The position numbers and the translations under genes are program-made. The notes beneath the pieces were generated by a model, which saw only the letters and a list, made by a program, of their open reading frames with translations, did no database searches and had not been told where the DNA came from. A DNA stretch of 64,000 nucleotides. Origin: Rubellimicrobium mesophilum DSM 19309. Lineage in GTDB: Bacteria; Pseudomonadota; Alphaproteobacteria; Rhodobacterales; Rhodobacteraceae. This document shows, one piece after another, positions 56,061 to 64,000 of this stretch (the first letter of the stretch is position 1; each line of letters starts with the position of its first letter). The DNA is taken from the NCBI RefSeq assembly GCF_000600335.2, contig NZ_KK088554.1, positions 28,192-92,191 on the forward strand, read 5' to 3'.

Positions 56061-57033
56061 ATGAGCCAGGTTTCCTCGTCCCCCAAGGCCCCCGTCCTCG
56101 GGGCGTCCTTCATGCTCGGCGCGGGCCTCGCCTTCGCCGTCACCAACCTCCTGACCCTGGCGCTGACCTACCGGCTGGGCCTGCCGTCGACCTCGGTCGT
56201 GCTCTGGCAGTACATCCTTGCCACCCTGTTCGCGCTGCCCCTCATTTGCCGCATCGGCCTCGGCGCGCTGCGGACCCGCCACCCCGCCTGGCACGAGGCG
56301 CGGGCCTTCCTGTCGGCGCTGGGCGTGCAGGTCTTCGCGCTCGGCTTCGCCACCGGCGTGCCCGTGTGGCAGATGGTGGCGCTGTCGATGACCGGCCCGT
56401 TCTTCGTCGTCACCGGCGCCACGCTCTTCCTGGGCGAGCGGCTCTCGGCCCGCCGCATCGGCGCGACGGCCCTGGGCTTCGTCGGCGCTGTCATGGTCGC
56501 GCAGCTCGGGACCGAGCAGTTCACCTGGGGCTCAGCCCTTCCGGTCTTGGCCGCCGCCTGCTGGGGCAGCGTCTCGGTCCTCACCAAGTACCTGTCGCGC
56601 GACGAGGCGCCCGAGTCCCTCACGCTCTACATGCTGGTGCTGATCACGCCGAACCACCTCCTAATCGGCCTCCTCGTGGGCCTTGCCGCGGCGGTCCTGC
56701 CAGCCGGCCTGGGCGCGGGCTCCGGCCTCGCGCTCCCGCACGGCCAGGCGCTTGGCCTCATGCTGCTCTTGGGGCTGGTCACGGCAGCGGCGCAGTACCT
56801 CCTCAGCCTTGCCTACAAGGTGGCGGACGCAACCTACCTGCAGCCCTTCGATGACCTGAAGCTGCCGCTCAACACGCTGCTGGGCTGGATCGTGCTGTCC
56901 CAGGTGCCGGCCCCTGTTCTGGCCGGGAGCGCTGCTCATCCTCGGCGCCTCGTCCTGGCTCCTCTGGACGGAGACGGACCGGGCCCGTCCCGCTCGGGGG
57001 GGCGCGGCCGCAAAGTTCCGGGGAGCCTCCTGA
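56061..57033 (+). CDS. ribN: Riboflavin transporter RibN (EamA/DMT family), frameshift near the C-terminus
   Basis: EamA-type permease with ten predicted helices in two repeats, from MSQVSSSPKAPVLGASFMLG through GVPVWQMVALSMTGPFFVVT, RRIGATALGFVGAVMVAQLG, SLAYKVADATYLQPFDDLKL and NTLLGWIVLSQVPAP. The FMN riboswitch in front makes it a vitamin B2 importer of the RibN type. After about residue 285 the frame is off: a one-base excess near 56911-56918 displaces FWPGALLILGASSWLLWTE, which ends with a stop at 57031-57033. Restored length is about 323. The shift would remove only the last helix. Confidence 0.85.
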
Positions 57034-57092
57034 TGCGCAGCAGTCCGCCGGCTACGAGGAGGCAGACGGCATCGAAGATGAAGGGGGCTGCC

Positions 57093-58853
57093 CTAGCCCC
57101 GAGCCGTCCGGTCGCGGCGCGCTTCGTCCGCCAGGGCGGCGAGCAGCAGGGCCGTCGAGGCGGCGCCCGGGTCCACATGGCCCCGGGCGCGCTCGCCGAG
57201 CTTGGCAGCCCGGCCACGGCGAGCCAGGAGAGGGCCGGTGGCGTCCCGCCCCTCGGCCGCCGTCCGGGCTGACGCTGCAAGGATCGCGGCCTCGTCTTCA
57301 CCCGCCTCAAGGGCCGCCCGCGCCGCTCGGGCCGCGGGCGCCCAAGCGTCGAGCATGGTCTTGTCACCTTCGGACGCGCCACCCCTCTCGGCGATGCCCC
57401 TGGCCATGGCCTCGATCCAAAGGGTCGTGTGCAGGGCGTCCAGGTCGCGCCGATGTGCGACGGCCTCGCCGGCCCGCGCAAAGGCCGTCGCGTAGAGCGG
57501 CCCGGCCGAGGCCCCGACAGCGTCGAGGAACGCATCGGCCGCGGCCCGGCAAAGGCTCGCAATCGAGGCGTCCGATGGCAGCGCTGCCAGCGCCGCCGTC
57601 ACGGCCCGCCATCCCGTCTCCATGGTGACGCCGTGGTCACCGTCGCCGAGCGCGCCGTCGAGAGCGGAGAGGTGGTCCCGCGCGGCGACGAGTTGTTCGC
57701 CGGCATGGCCAAGCATGGCGCGGAATCGGGCGGGCGAGATCGCCCCGCCGGCCTCAAGCGCGCCTTCGCTCTCCTGTGTCGGCACCGTCGCGACGAGTTC
57801 CCGAGCTGGGCGGCGCGGGGTTGCCATGGCCGGCGCAGGCTCGCCCGCCACGAGCGCGGGCGTGCGGCAGGGATGGGCGAGGAGGCGGTCGAGGTCGGGG
57901 TCCAGCTTCATCAACGTGACGGAGGCGCCCGCCATCTCCAGCGAAGTGACGTACTCCCCTGTCCAGGACCGGCGGATCGTCACCCCCAAGTCACGCAGGC
58001 GCGCCGCCACGCGGCGGTGCAGGATGAGAAGTTCCATCAGCGACGTCGACCCGAGGCCGTTCACCAGCACGGCCACGGCATCGCCCTGCGTCAGCCCCAG
58101 CTCGCGCAGCAGCGGGTCCAGCAGGCGGTCGGCAACCTGGTCGGCAGTCTCCAGCGCGATCCGGGCGATACCGGGCTCGCCGTGGATGCCCATGCCGACC
58201 TCCATCTCGCCCGCCGGGATCTCGAAGTTCGGGCGCCGGGTCTGAGGGAGAGAGCAGGGGGAGAGCGCCACGCCCATTGAGCGGACGTTGGCGTTAGCGT
58301 GGCGGGCGAGCCGTTCGACCTCCGGGAGCGGCAGGCCGAGGTCCGCGGCCGCGCCCGCGCACTTGAAGACGAAGAACCCCCCGGCGATGCCGCGTCGCTC
58401 GTGCTCGCGCCCCGGCGGGGCCGAAGCGGCGTCGTCGGTCACAAGGATGGTGCGCGCCTCGATGCCCTCGCGGCCCAGCCGCTCGACGGCCATATCGAAG
58501 TTCATCACGTCGCCAGCGTAGTTCCCGTAGAGGAACAGGACCCCGGCGCCGCCATCGGCTGCCCGCGCGGCGTCCATGACCTGGCTCGGCCCCGGCGAGG
58601 CGAAGACGTTGCCCACGGCGGCCGCGTCGGCGAGGCCGCGCCCCACGTACATGGCGAAGGCGGGCTCGTGCCCCGAGCCGCCGCCGATGACGATGCCGAC
58701 CTTGCCGTCGCGCGGCCCGTCGAGCGCGGCGATGGCGCGGCCTGTGGGGCCTGGGCGGTGGAGGAGGTCCGGAAAGGCGCCCACGAGGCCCTCCAGCATC
58801 TCGTCGATCACCGCCTCGGGCGCGTTAATGAGCTTCTTGGTCTCATCGGCCAT
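57093..58853 (-). CDS. Dak-type kinase (fused DhaK-DhaL), probable tetrulose/dihydroxyacetone kinase
   Basis: 586 residues from ATG 58853. The DhaK domain (1-330) has GGGSGHEPAFAMYVGRGLAD, LFLYGNYAGDVMNFDMAVER and the substrate-binding His in VGMGIHGEPG. The DhaL domain (about 380-586) has the Mg-ATP motif LDGALGDGDHGVTMETGW and GDKTMLDAWAPA. Single-chain ATP-dependent Dak kinases phosphorylate dihydroxyacetone or erythrulose. Placed last in an ery-type operon it most likely serves a C4 ketose (inference). The upstream open frame into eryC is an artefact of the eryC frameshift. Confidence 0.88.
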   Translation of the reverse strand: MADETKKLINAPEAVIDEMLEGLVGAFPDLLHRPGPTGRAIAALDGPRDGKVGIVIGGGSGHEPAFAMYVGRGLADAAAVGNVFASPGPSQVMDAARAADGGAGVLFLYGNYAGDVMNFDMAVERLGREGIEARTILVTDDAASAPPGREHERRGIAGGFFVFKCAGAAADLGLPLPEVERLARHANANVRSMGVALSPCSLPQTRRPNFEIPAGEMEVGMGIHGEPGIARIALETADQVADRLLDPLLRELGLTQGDAVAVLVNGLGSTSLMELLILHRRVAARLRDLGVTIRRSWTGEYVTSLEMAGASVTLMKLDPDLDRLLAHPCRTPALVAGEPAPAMATPRRPARELVATVPTQESEGALEAGGAISPARFRAMLGHAGEQLVAARDHLSALDGALGDGDHGVTMETGWRAVTAALAALPSDASIASLCRAAADAFLDAVGASAGPLYATAFARAGEAVAHRRDLDALHTTLWIEAMARGIAERGGASEGDKTMLDAWAPAARAARAALEAGEDEAAILAASARTAAEGRDATGPLLARRGRAAKLGERARGHVDPGAASTALLLAALADEARRDRTARG

Positions 58854-58905
58854 GTCGGTCCCTCCCCTCCGCCGATCCTGCCGGGCGGCGGACCGGGCTG
58901 CCAGA

Positions 58906-59837
58906 TCAGACTTTGAGGTCCTGGACCCCGCTGTCGATGTGCGGCGCCCAGAAGGCCACGCTCTCGGCCAACTCGGCGACCACGCGGTGGTCGTGGTTCG
59001 CGCTCCTTCCAGGAGAGCTCCAAGCAGATCTCGTTGTTCCGGGCCCCCGCCCTCGGCGAAGGCGGCGAGCAGCGGCTCGGGCCGGATGCGGCCGCTTGCG
59101 TTGTGGCGCGCAACGAAGGGCCTGTGACCGCCCTTGTCCATCATCGACTGCTTGATGTGGATGATGGGCGAGAAGGGCGGCACCGCGCGAGCCCAGGCGT
59201 AGGGGTCGGTGTCGTCGGGATTGGGAGAGGTTACGTCGCCGTGGTCGATATCGGCCATCATCCACATCGGCACCGCCATGTTTGCGGCGGACAGGCGCGC
59301 CTGGAGTTCCAAACAGGCCGCGATGGTCTCGCCGAACTCGCGGCCGACCGACATCGGCTCCCAGAAGACGTAGGCGAGGCCGGCGGACTTCGCGTGCTCG
59401 GCGACCTCGGCCCAGCAGTCGATGGCGATCCGGATCAGCTCCTCGCGACGGGCGGGGTCGTCGTAGTCCTTGTAGGTAAAGATGGCGAACTGGGTGCCGA
59501 CCGAGTGGCCGCCCAAGTCGCCGGTGATGTCGGCGAAAGTCTTGAACCAGTCCACGTAGTAGCGCCGCACGTCGCGGTCCGGGTGGCCGAAGTGGTTGAG
59601 CCGCCCGTAGGGCCCGGTCATGCCGGAGGTGACGCGCACCCCAGTCCGTTCCAGCGCCCGGTCCATGTCCCGCGCCAGCCGCCGGACCACCGGGGCGGGC
59701 CAGGACGGGTTGATGAACTCGTGCGTGAGTTGGAGGTCGCGGATGCGGATGTCGTGCGCAACCGTCTCAATCAGGTCCGAGGGCTCGGCGAAGCGGTTCA
59801 CCAAGGGGTTGGTGTTGAGCGAGAGCGTCAGGGTCAT
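58906..59837 (-). CDS. eryC: EryC-like sugar-phosphate isomerase/epimerase (TIM barrel), two frameshifts near the end
   Basis: The frame from ATG 59837 gives a xylose-isomerase-like TIM barrel: TLTLSLNTNPLVNRFAEPSD, GPYGRLNHFGHPDRDVRRYY, AYVFWEPMSVGREFGETIAA, MWMMADIDHGDVTSPNPDD, SPIIHIKQSMMDKGGHRPF (metal ligands Glu, Asp, His, Glu region). Near 59040 it slips to RNNEICLELSWKERE and near 59000 to NHDHRVVAELAESVAFWAPH, ending IDSGVQDLKV with the stop at 58906. The restored length is about 310. In Brucella-type ery operons EryC handles the tetrulose phosphate after EryB. The gene is one base from eryB. Confidence 0.78.
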
Positions 59838-59838
59838 G

Positions 59839-61408
59839 TCAGAAGCTCACCTGCGGGGCGGGCGTGGCCTCGGCGTCGACGCGGCGCGCGCCGGCCCGGT
59901 CCTCCGAGTCCGCGACGTGGGCCGTGAACCACTCGTCGAAGGCGCGGCGCTGCTCGGGAGTCATGTGCAGCACTTCCTTGGTGCGCCGCCAGAGCACGTC
60001 CTCGCCTGTGCGGGCCCATTCATGAGCGTGGAGGTGGCGGGCCTCGGCCTCGTAGAGCTGCGCCCCGAAATGGCGGCCCAATCCGGCGAGGGAGGTGGCG
60101 CCCGCCACGACCTGCGTGGCGCGGGCGCCGTAGAGCCGGACGTAGTGGTGCGACAGCGCGCGAGGCATCCACGGATGGGCGGCGCGGAACTCCTCCATGA
60201 ACTGCACGATGTCGGCGTCGCGGACCTCGCCCCCGGGCAGGGGGGCGTCGCGGGTCCAGGCAGGCCCCATCTGCGGAAAGACACCCCTGAGCTTCTCCAT
60301 GCCCCGCTCGGCCAACTCGCGTCGTGAAGGTGGTAATCTTGCCACCAAAGATGTTGAGAAGGACGGCGCCCCCCGTGTCGTCCACGTCGAAGACGTAGTC
60401 GCGCGTCACCGCCGAGGGGTTGCCCTTGCCGTCGTCAAAGAGTGGCCGGACGCCCGAGAAGGTCTCCAGCACGTCCTCGCGGCGCAGCTTCTCCTTGAAG
60501 TAGCGGTTCACGGCGGCGAGGAGGTAGGCGACCTCCTCCTCCGAGGCGGTCACATCCTCGACCCGGCCCTCGTAGGGGATGTCGGTGGTGCCGATCAGCG
60601 CCTTGTTCCATTCGTAGGGGTTGATGAAGATCACCCGCTTGTCGTGGTTCTGCACGAGATAGGCGTGCTCGCCGTGCCAGAACTTCGGGACGATGATGTG
60701 GCTGCCCTTCACGAGCCGCACGTTGCGGCTGGAGTTGGACCCCGTGACGCGGTTGATGATGTCGGCGACCCAGGGGCCCGCCGCGTTGGCGACGGCGCGG
60801 GCACGGACCACGCGATCCTCGCCCGAGAGGGAGTCGTGGAGCGTGACTGTCCAAGCCCCGTTCTCGCGCCGCGCTGAGGTGACCGCAGTGCGGGTGAGGA
60901 CCTCGGCCCCCTTCTCGGCGGCGCTGACCGAGTTCAGGACCACAAGGCGGGCGTCATCCACCCAGCAGTCCGAGTACTCGAAGCCGCGAGTATACTTGTC
61001 GAGGAGTGGCGCCCCCTCGGGGTCGCGGCGCAGGTCCAGCGTGCGCGTGCCGGGCAGCTTCTTTCGGCCGCCCAGGTGGTCGTAGAGAAAAAGCCCCGTG
61101 CGCACGAGCCAGGCGGGCCGGTCGTCGGGCGAATGCGGCAGCACGAATCGCATGGGCCAGATGATGTGCGGGGCGGCGTTGAGCAGCACCTCGCGCTCAA
61201 TTAGCGCCTCTCGCACCAGGCGGAACTCGTAATACTCGAGGTAGCGCAGGCCCCCATGGACGAGCTTGCCCGACCGCGAGGAGGTTCCCTGCGCGAGATC
61301 GTCCTTCTCGCAGAGGATCACCGACAAGCCACGCCCGGCCGCGTCACGAGCGATCCCCGCCCCGTTGATGCCGCCACCGATGACGACGAGATCCACGCTG
61401 TCCTTCAT
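59839..61408 (-). CDS. eryB: EryB-like FAD-dependent tetritol-phosphate dehydrogenase (GlpD family), one frameshift
   Basis: ATG 61408 overlaps the eryA stop (ATGA). N-terminal FAD fold: DLVVIGGGINGAGIARDAAG, SSRSGKLVHGGLRYLEYYEF. The GlpD-like middle has AVANAAGPWVADIINRV, LVKGSHIIVPKFW and PYEWNKALIGTTDIPYEG. After LLNIFGGKITTF (near 60335) the frame shifts; the next frame gives RELAERGMEKLRGVFPQMGP and ends DAEATPAPQVSF at 59839. The restored length of about 520 fits EryB/GlpD. Substrate is L-erythritol 4-phosphate by pathway analogy; glycerol 3-phosphate is the alternative. Confidence 0.82.
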
Positions 61409-62973
61409 GGGGCGTCTCCTGTGCTGCGCTGGCCAAGGGCGGCCCAGGCGGGGGAAAGGCCGCGACGCGCGGCGAGGTAGGCGGGGAAGAGGCTGTCGTA
61501 GGCGGCGACGAGGGACGAGTCCGGCGCCTCGGGCGCGCCGAGGAGGGGGACGACCCACTCGTCGATGCAGGCTGCCATGGAAGGATAGGCGCCGATGGCG
61601 ACAGCGGCCATCATTGCGGCGCCGGCAGCGCCCGCCTCCTCGCGGGAGGAGACGCGGACGCGCGCGCCGGTGGCGGCGGCGAGCACGCCCCGCAGCGACC
61701 GGGACCGTGCAGCGCCACCGGTGAGGCGAAGCTCCGAGGGCAGGGGGCCCATGGCGGCGTAGCAGTCCCGCATCGCCATGCCGAGCCCCTCGACGACGGC
61801 GCGCAGGAGGTCGGGGAAGCGGTGCCGCTGCGAGAGGCCGTTGAAGCCCGCGCGCGCCGAGGCGTCCACGAAGGGTCCGCGCTCGCCGGCCTCGGAGATA
61901 TAGGGGTGGAAGAGCAGCTGAGCGGGGGCGCTGCAGGCCAGCCAGCCCTCGACCCGGCCCACGAGGTCGGCGGGCGTCGCCTCGATCCCCCAGTCGGCCA
62001 GCACGTCGCGGGCGAGGGAGAGCGCCCAGTCGAGGTTCAACGTCGCTGCCATGTTGGTCTGCACCTGCGTGACCATCCCCGGTACTGGCAGGAGGATGGC
62101 GTAGCCGGTGCCTTCGTCGTTGAGGTGGAAGTCCTCGGAGCGGACGGCGCGCATATGGACGCCGGTTGAGCCGACGGTCGAGCAGGCCACCCCGGGCTCG
62201 CCCGTATGGACGCCGGCGCCGAGCGCGGTCATCACCATGTCCACGTAGCCGAGCGAGACCGGCGTGCCCGCCCGGAGCCCGGTCTGCTTGGCGGCCTCGG
62301 CAGTGAGCGGGTGCGTGACCTCGGTCCCGTCGAGGATGGGGGGGAGGAGGCGACGCCAAGTGCCTAGCCCGAGCGCGTTGATGGCGGCATCGCTGTAGGT
62401 GCGGCTGCGGAAATCGCCGAAGGTGAAGGAGGCCTCGGACGGGTCGGTGGCGCGGACTCCGGTCAGGTTGAGGTAGAGCCAATCCTTGCAGTGAAGCGCG
62501 GCCTCGGCCCGGCCCAGGAGGTCGGGGGCGGTCGCCGCCATGTGGGCAAGCTGCGAGCCCTGCTGGCAGGTGTTGAGGCCAGTGCCGGTGGCCTCGAACC
62601 GCGCCCGCTCCCCGGCGCCGGCGGCGAGCCGGCGGACGGTGGGCGCCGCGCGGGCGTCGAGCCAGAGCCAGGCATCGGCCACCGGCCGGTCGTCCGCGCC
62701 GACCAGCCAGGTGCCATCGCCCTGCCCGGTCACGGCGAGCGCGGCGGTTCGTTCGGCGAGGTTCTCCACCCGTTCGCCCAAGTCGCGCAGGGCCCGCGCG
62801 CAGTCCTCCCAAGTTCGGTCTAGGGGCTGTGTGACCGCGCCGCCCGGGCCCGCGTCGTATCGGTTGGGCACCGACGCCGCCGCGACCTGCCGGCCGGACA
62901 GGGTGAAGGCCACGGCCTTGATCACCGAGGTGCCGGCATCGATTCCGAGGATCAGGTCTGAGCCGTTGGGCAT
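61405..62973 (-). CDS. eryA: EryA-like FGGY carbohydrate kinase
   Basis: 522 residues. FGGY features: the N-terminal phosphate loop ILGIDAGTSVIKAVAFTLSG, DGTWLVGADDRPVADAWLWL, GEPGVACSTVGSTGVHMRAV, and the C-terminal ATP-binding motif LRLTGGAARSRSLRGVLAAA. It is intact, in the middle of the ery cluster and coupled to eryB. By synteny it phosphorylates erythritol or another tetritol/pentitol on entry. FGGY specificity cannot be read from motifs, so the sugar is inferred. Confidence 0.86.
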   Translation of the reverse strand: MPNGSDLILGIDAGTSVIKAVAFTLSGRQVAAASVPNRYDAGPGGAVTQPLDRTWEDCARALRDLGERVENLAERTAALAVTGQGDGTWLVGADDRPVADAWLWLDARAAPTVRRLAAGAGERARFEATGTGLNTCQQGSQLAHMAATAPDLLGRAEAALHCKDWLYLNLTGVRATDPSEASFTFGDFRSRTYSDAAINALGLGTWRRLLPPILDGTEVTHPLTAEAAKQTGLRAGTPVSLGYVDMVMTALGAGVHTGEPGVACSTVGSTGVHMRAVRSEDFHLNDEGTGYAILLPVPGMVTQVQTNMAATLNLDWALSLARDVLADWGIEATPADLVGRVEGWLACSAPAQLLFHPYISEAGERGPFVDASARAGFNGLSQRHRFPDLLRAVVEGLGMAMRDCYAAMGPLPSELRLTGGAARSRSLRGVLAAATGARVRVSSREEAGAAGAAMMAAVAIGAYPSMAACIDEWVVPLLGAPEAPDSSLVAAYDSLFPAYLAARRGLSPAWAALGQRSTGDAP

Positions 62974-62999
62974 GAACGTCCTCCTCCTGCCGGACGCCC

Positions 63000-63962
63000 T
63001 TAGGCGCCGACCTCCACCAGCGCCTCGGCCGTGCGCTCGTCGGTGATGAGCCCAGCCAGGAGCCCCGACCGCAGGACCGCCCGGATGGCCGGCACCTTGG
63101 CCCCTCCTCCCGCCAGCGCCACGATCCGCCGACTGGCAAGCGAGGCGAGGTCCGGCGACATCGTCCGCGCGGCGAGCGAGGTCTCCACGGTCCGTCCTCC
63201 GGCGTCGAAGAAGTGGCCCAGGAACTCGCCGACGGCCCCCTTCTCCTGCGCCTCGGAGATCTCGGCCTCGTCGATCATGCGGGAGGCGACGAGCTGCGCG
63301 CCCGGATCGGTGGTGCCGATGCCCACGACCATGAGCCGGACCCGCTCCACGAGGTCGAGAACCTCTCGCATCCCCCGCTGCGCCAGGAACACCTCTCGGT
63401 CCGCGACGGTGTTGGCGAAGAATGGCACAGGCATGACGTAGGCCTCGGCCCCCGTTTTCTCGGCGAGGCGGTGCATCACGTCATGGGGATTGGCCGCGTA
63501 GTTTCGCGTGTAGCCGCCGAGCAGAGAGACGAAACGTGACCGGACCCCGTCGAGCCGCGGCATGGCTGCGATCGCCGCCGCGAGTGTGCGGCCGTGGCCG
63601 ATGCCGATGACCCCGCCCTCGGCTGCCTCGATCTCGCGCGTCAGGAAGGTCGCCCCAGCGATGCCAAGGGCGCGAAAAGGCAAGCCCTCCTCGCCTAGGT
63701 CGGGCACGACCTCGGCGGACGTCAGCTTGTAGTCGGCCGTGAGGCGCCCTTCGAGGCGCAGGCACTCGGTCACGTCCCCGTCTATGGAAACCTTTACGGC
63801 CCCCACTTGGTTGGCCCAGGCGACGAGTCGGTGCGCCTTGACGGCCGAGACCCCCAACCGGGTCGCGACCTCAGCTTGGGTCAGGCCGCCCGCATAGTGC
63901 AGCCACGCCGCACGGATCGCGAGGCTTGCATCGCTGTCGCGCCGCGTCGCTCCCCGGGTCAT
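63000..63962 (-). CDS. eryD: EryD-like SorC-family transcriptional regulator
   Basis: 320 residues. N-terminal helix-turn-helix: RAAWLHYAGGLTQAEVATRL, GVSAVKAHRLVAWANQVG. The sugar-binding SorC domain follows: GVIGIGHGRTLAAAIAAMPR, FVSLLGGYTRNYAANPHDVM, VGIGTTDPGAQLVASRMI, VALAGGGAKVPAIRAVLRSG. The start ATG 63962 is preceded by GGGAGGA. It is the first gene of the minus-strand operon, 26 bases before eryA, so it probably represses its own operon until a sugar phosphate is present. Confidence 0.88.
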   Translation of the reverse strand: MTRGATRRDSDASLAIRAAWLHYAGGLTQAEVATRLGVSAVKAHRLVAWANQVGAVKVSIDGDVTECLRLEGRLTADYKLTSAEVVPDLGEEGLPFRALGIAGATFLTREIEAAEGGVIGIGHGRTLAAAIAAMPRLDGVRSRFVSLLGGYTRNYAANPHDVMHRLAEKTGAEAYVMPVPFFANTVADREVFLAQRGMREVLDLVERVRLMVVGIGTTDPGAQLVASRMIDEAEISEAQEKGAVGEFLGHFFDAGGRTVETSLAARTMSPDLASLASRRIVALAGGGAKVPAIRAVLRSGLLAGLITDERTAEALVEVGA

Positions 63963-64000
63963 GGCTCCTCCCTTGCGCTGACTTCGCTACTGCAGAAATT

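Noticed and set aside
57093-59837. Apparent 914-residue fusion of EryC and the Dak kinase
   Set aside because: The join reads through out-of-frame sequence created by the eryC frameshifts; the kinase has its own ATG at 58853 and the true EryC end is in another frame.
1-64000. CRISPR array, rRNA, tRNA, phage structural genes or replication origin
   Set aside because: I looked for regular spaced repeats, rRNA core strings, cloverleaf signatures and phage or replication protein motifs and found none.

Overview
The window looks like a high-GC alphaproteobacterial segment, most probably Rhodobacterales/Paracoccaceae. This is an inference from GC-rich codon use and from the gene complement: an L-cysteate sulfo-lyase locus, an ery-type tetritol operon, an AcnX/proline-racemase hydroxyproline locus, and an FMN riboswitch in front of a RibN-like permease. 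No rRNA, tRNA or CRISPR array was seen.

Layout. (1) 1-9.9 kb is an accessory region. It holds a visibly AT-richer, split GmrSD-like DUF262/DUF1524 nuclease gene, a hipBA toxin-antitoxin pair with a readable promoter, IS5- and IS630-type debris, and an unrecognised 754-residue P-loop GTPase-like protein whose start is flanked by a symmetric array of four 8-bp half-sites. Broken pieces of a homocysteine methyltransferase, a DUF2231 protein and a LysR regulator follow. (2) 9.9-32 kb is a coherent locus for hydroxyproline and proline-containing peptides: a GntR regulator, a DapA-like deaminase, a pyrroline-2-carboxylate reductase-like enzyme, a polar amino-acid ABC importer, a D-amino-acid oxidoreductase, a 4-hydroxyproline epimerase, an AcnX cis-3-hydroxyproline dehydratase, a broken trans-3-hydroxyproline dehydratase-like gene, a dipeptide ABC importer, an S9 peptidase, a Xaa-Pro aminopeptidase and a prolyl iminopeptidase. 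(3) 32.1-41.2 kb is an organosulfonate locus: LysR, CuyA, a DegT aminotransferase, an Asp/Glu-type racemase, a Tau/Ssu-like ABC importer, a HisD-like dehydrogenase and a PSE-family exporter. I propose a route from cysteinolate to cysteate to pyruvate plus sulfite. (4) 41.3-55.4 kb is an IS-rich patch with envelope and stress genes: hemerythrin, DUF421, DUF2254 and MscS. It also has a complete IS66 inserted in a GNAT acetyltransferase with an exact 8-bp duplication, three further transposase relics or frameshifted copies, and a decayed copper-handling cluster. (5) 55.8-57 kb carries an FMN riboswitch and a RibN-like transporter. (6) 57.1-64 kb is a tetritol (erythritol-type) operon on the minus strand, in transcription order eryD, eryA, eryB, eryC and a Dak-type kinase.

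A recurrent feature is single-gene frameshifts, many at G/C homopolymers of four to six bases. They fall in genes that otherwise look conserved and sit in intact operons. Sequencing or assembly indels are a serious explanation and should be excluded before those genes are called dead. Other lesions are clearly biological: IS insertion, multiple nonsense codons and a tandem 4-bp duplication.
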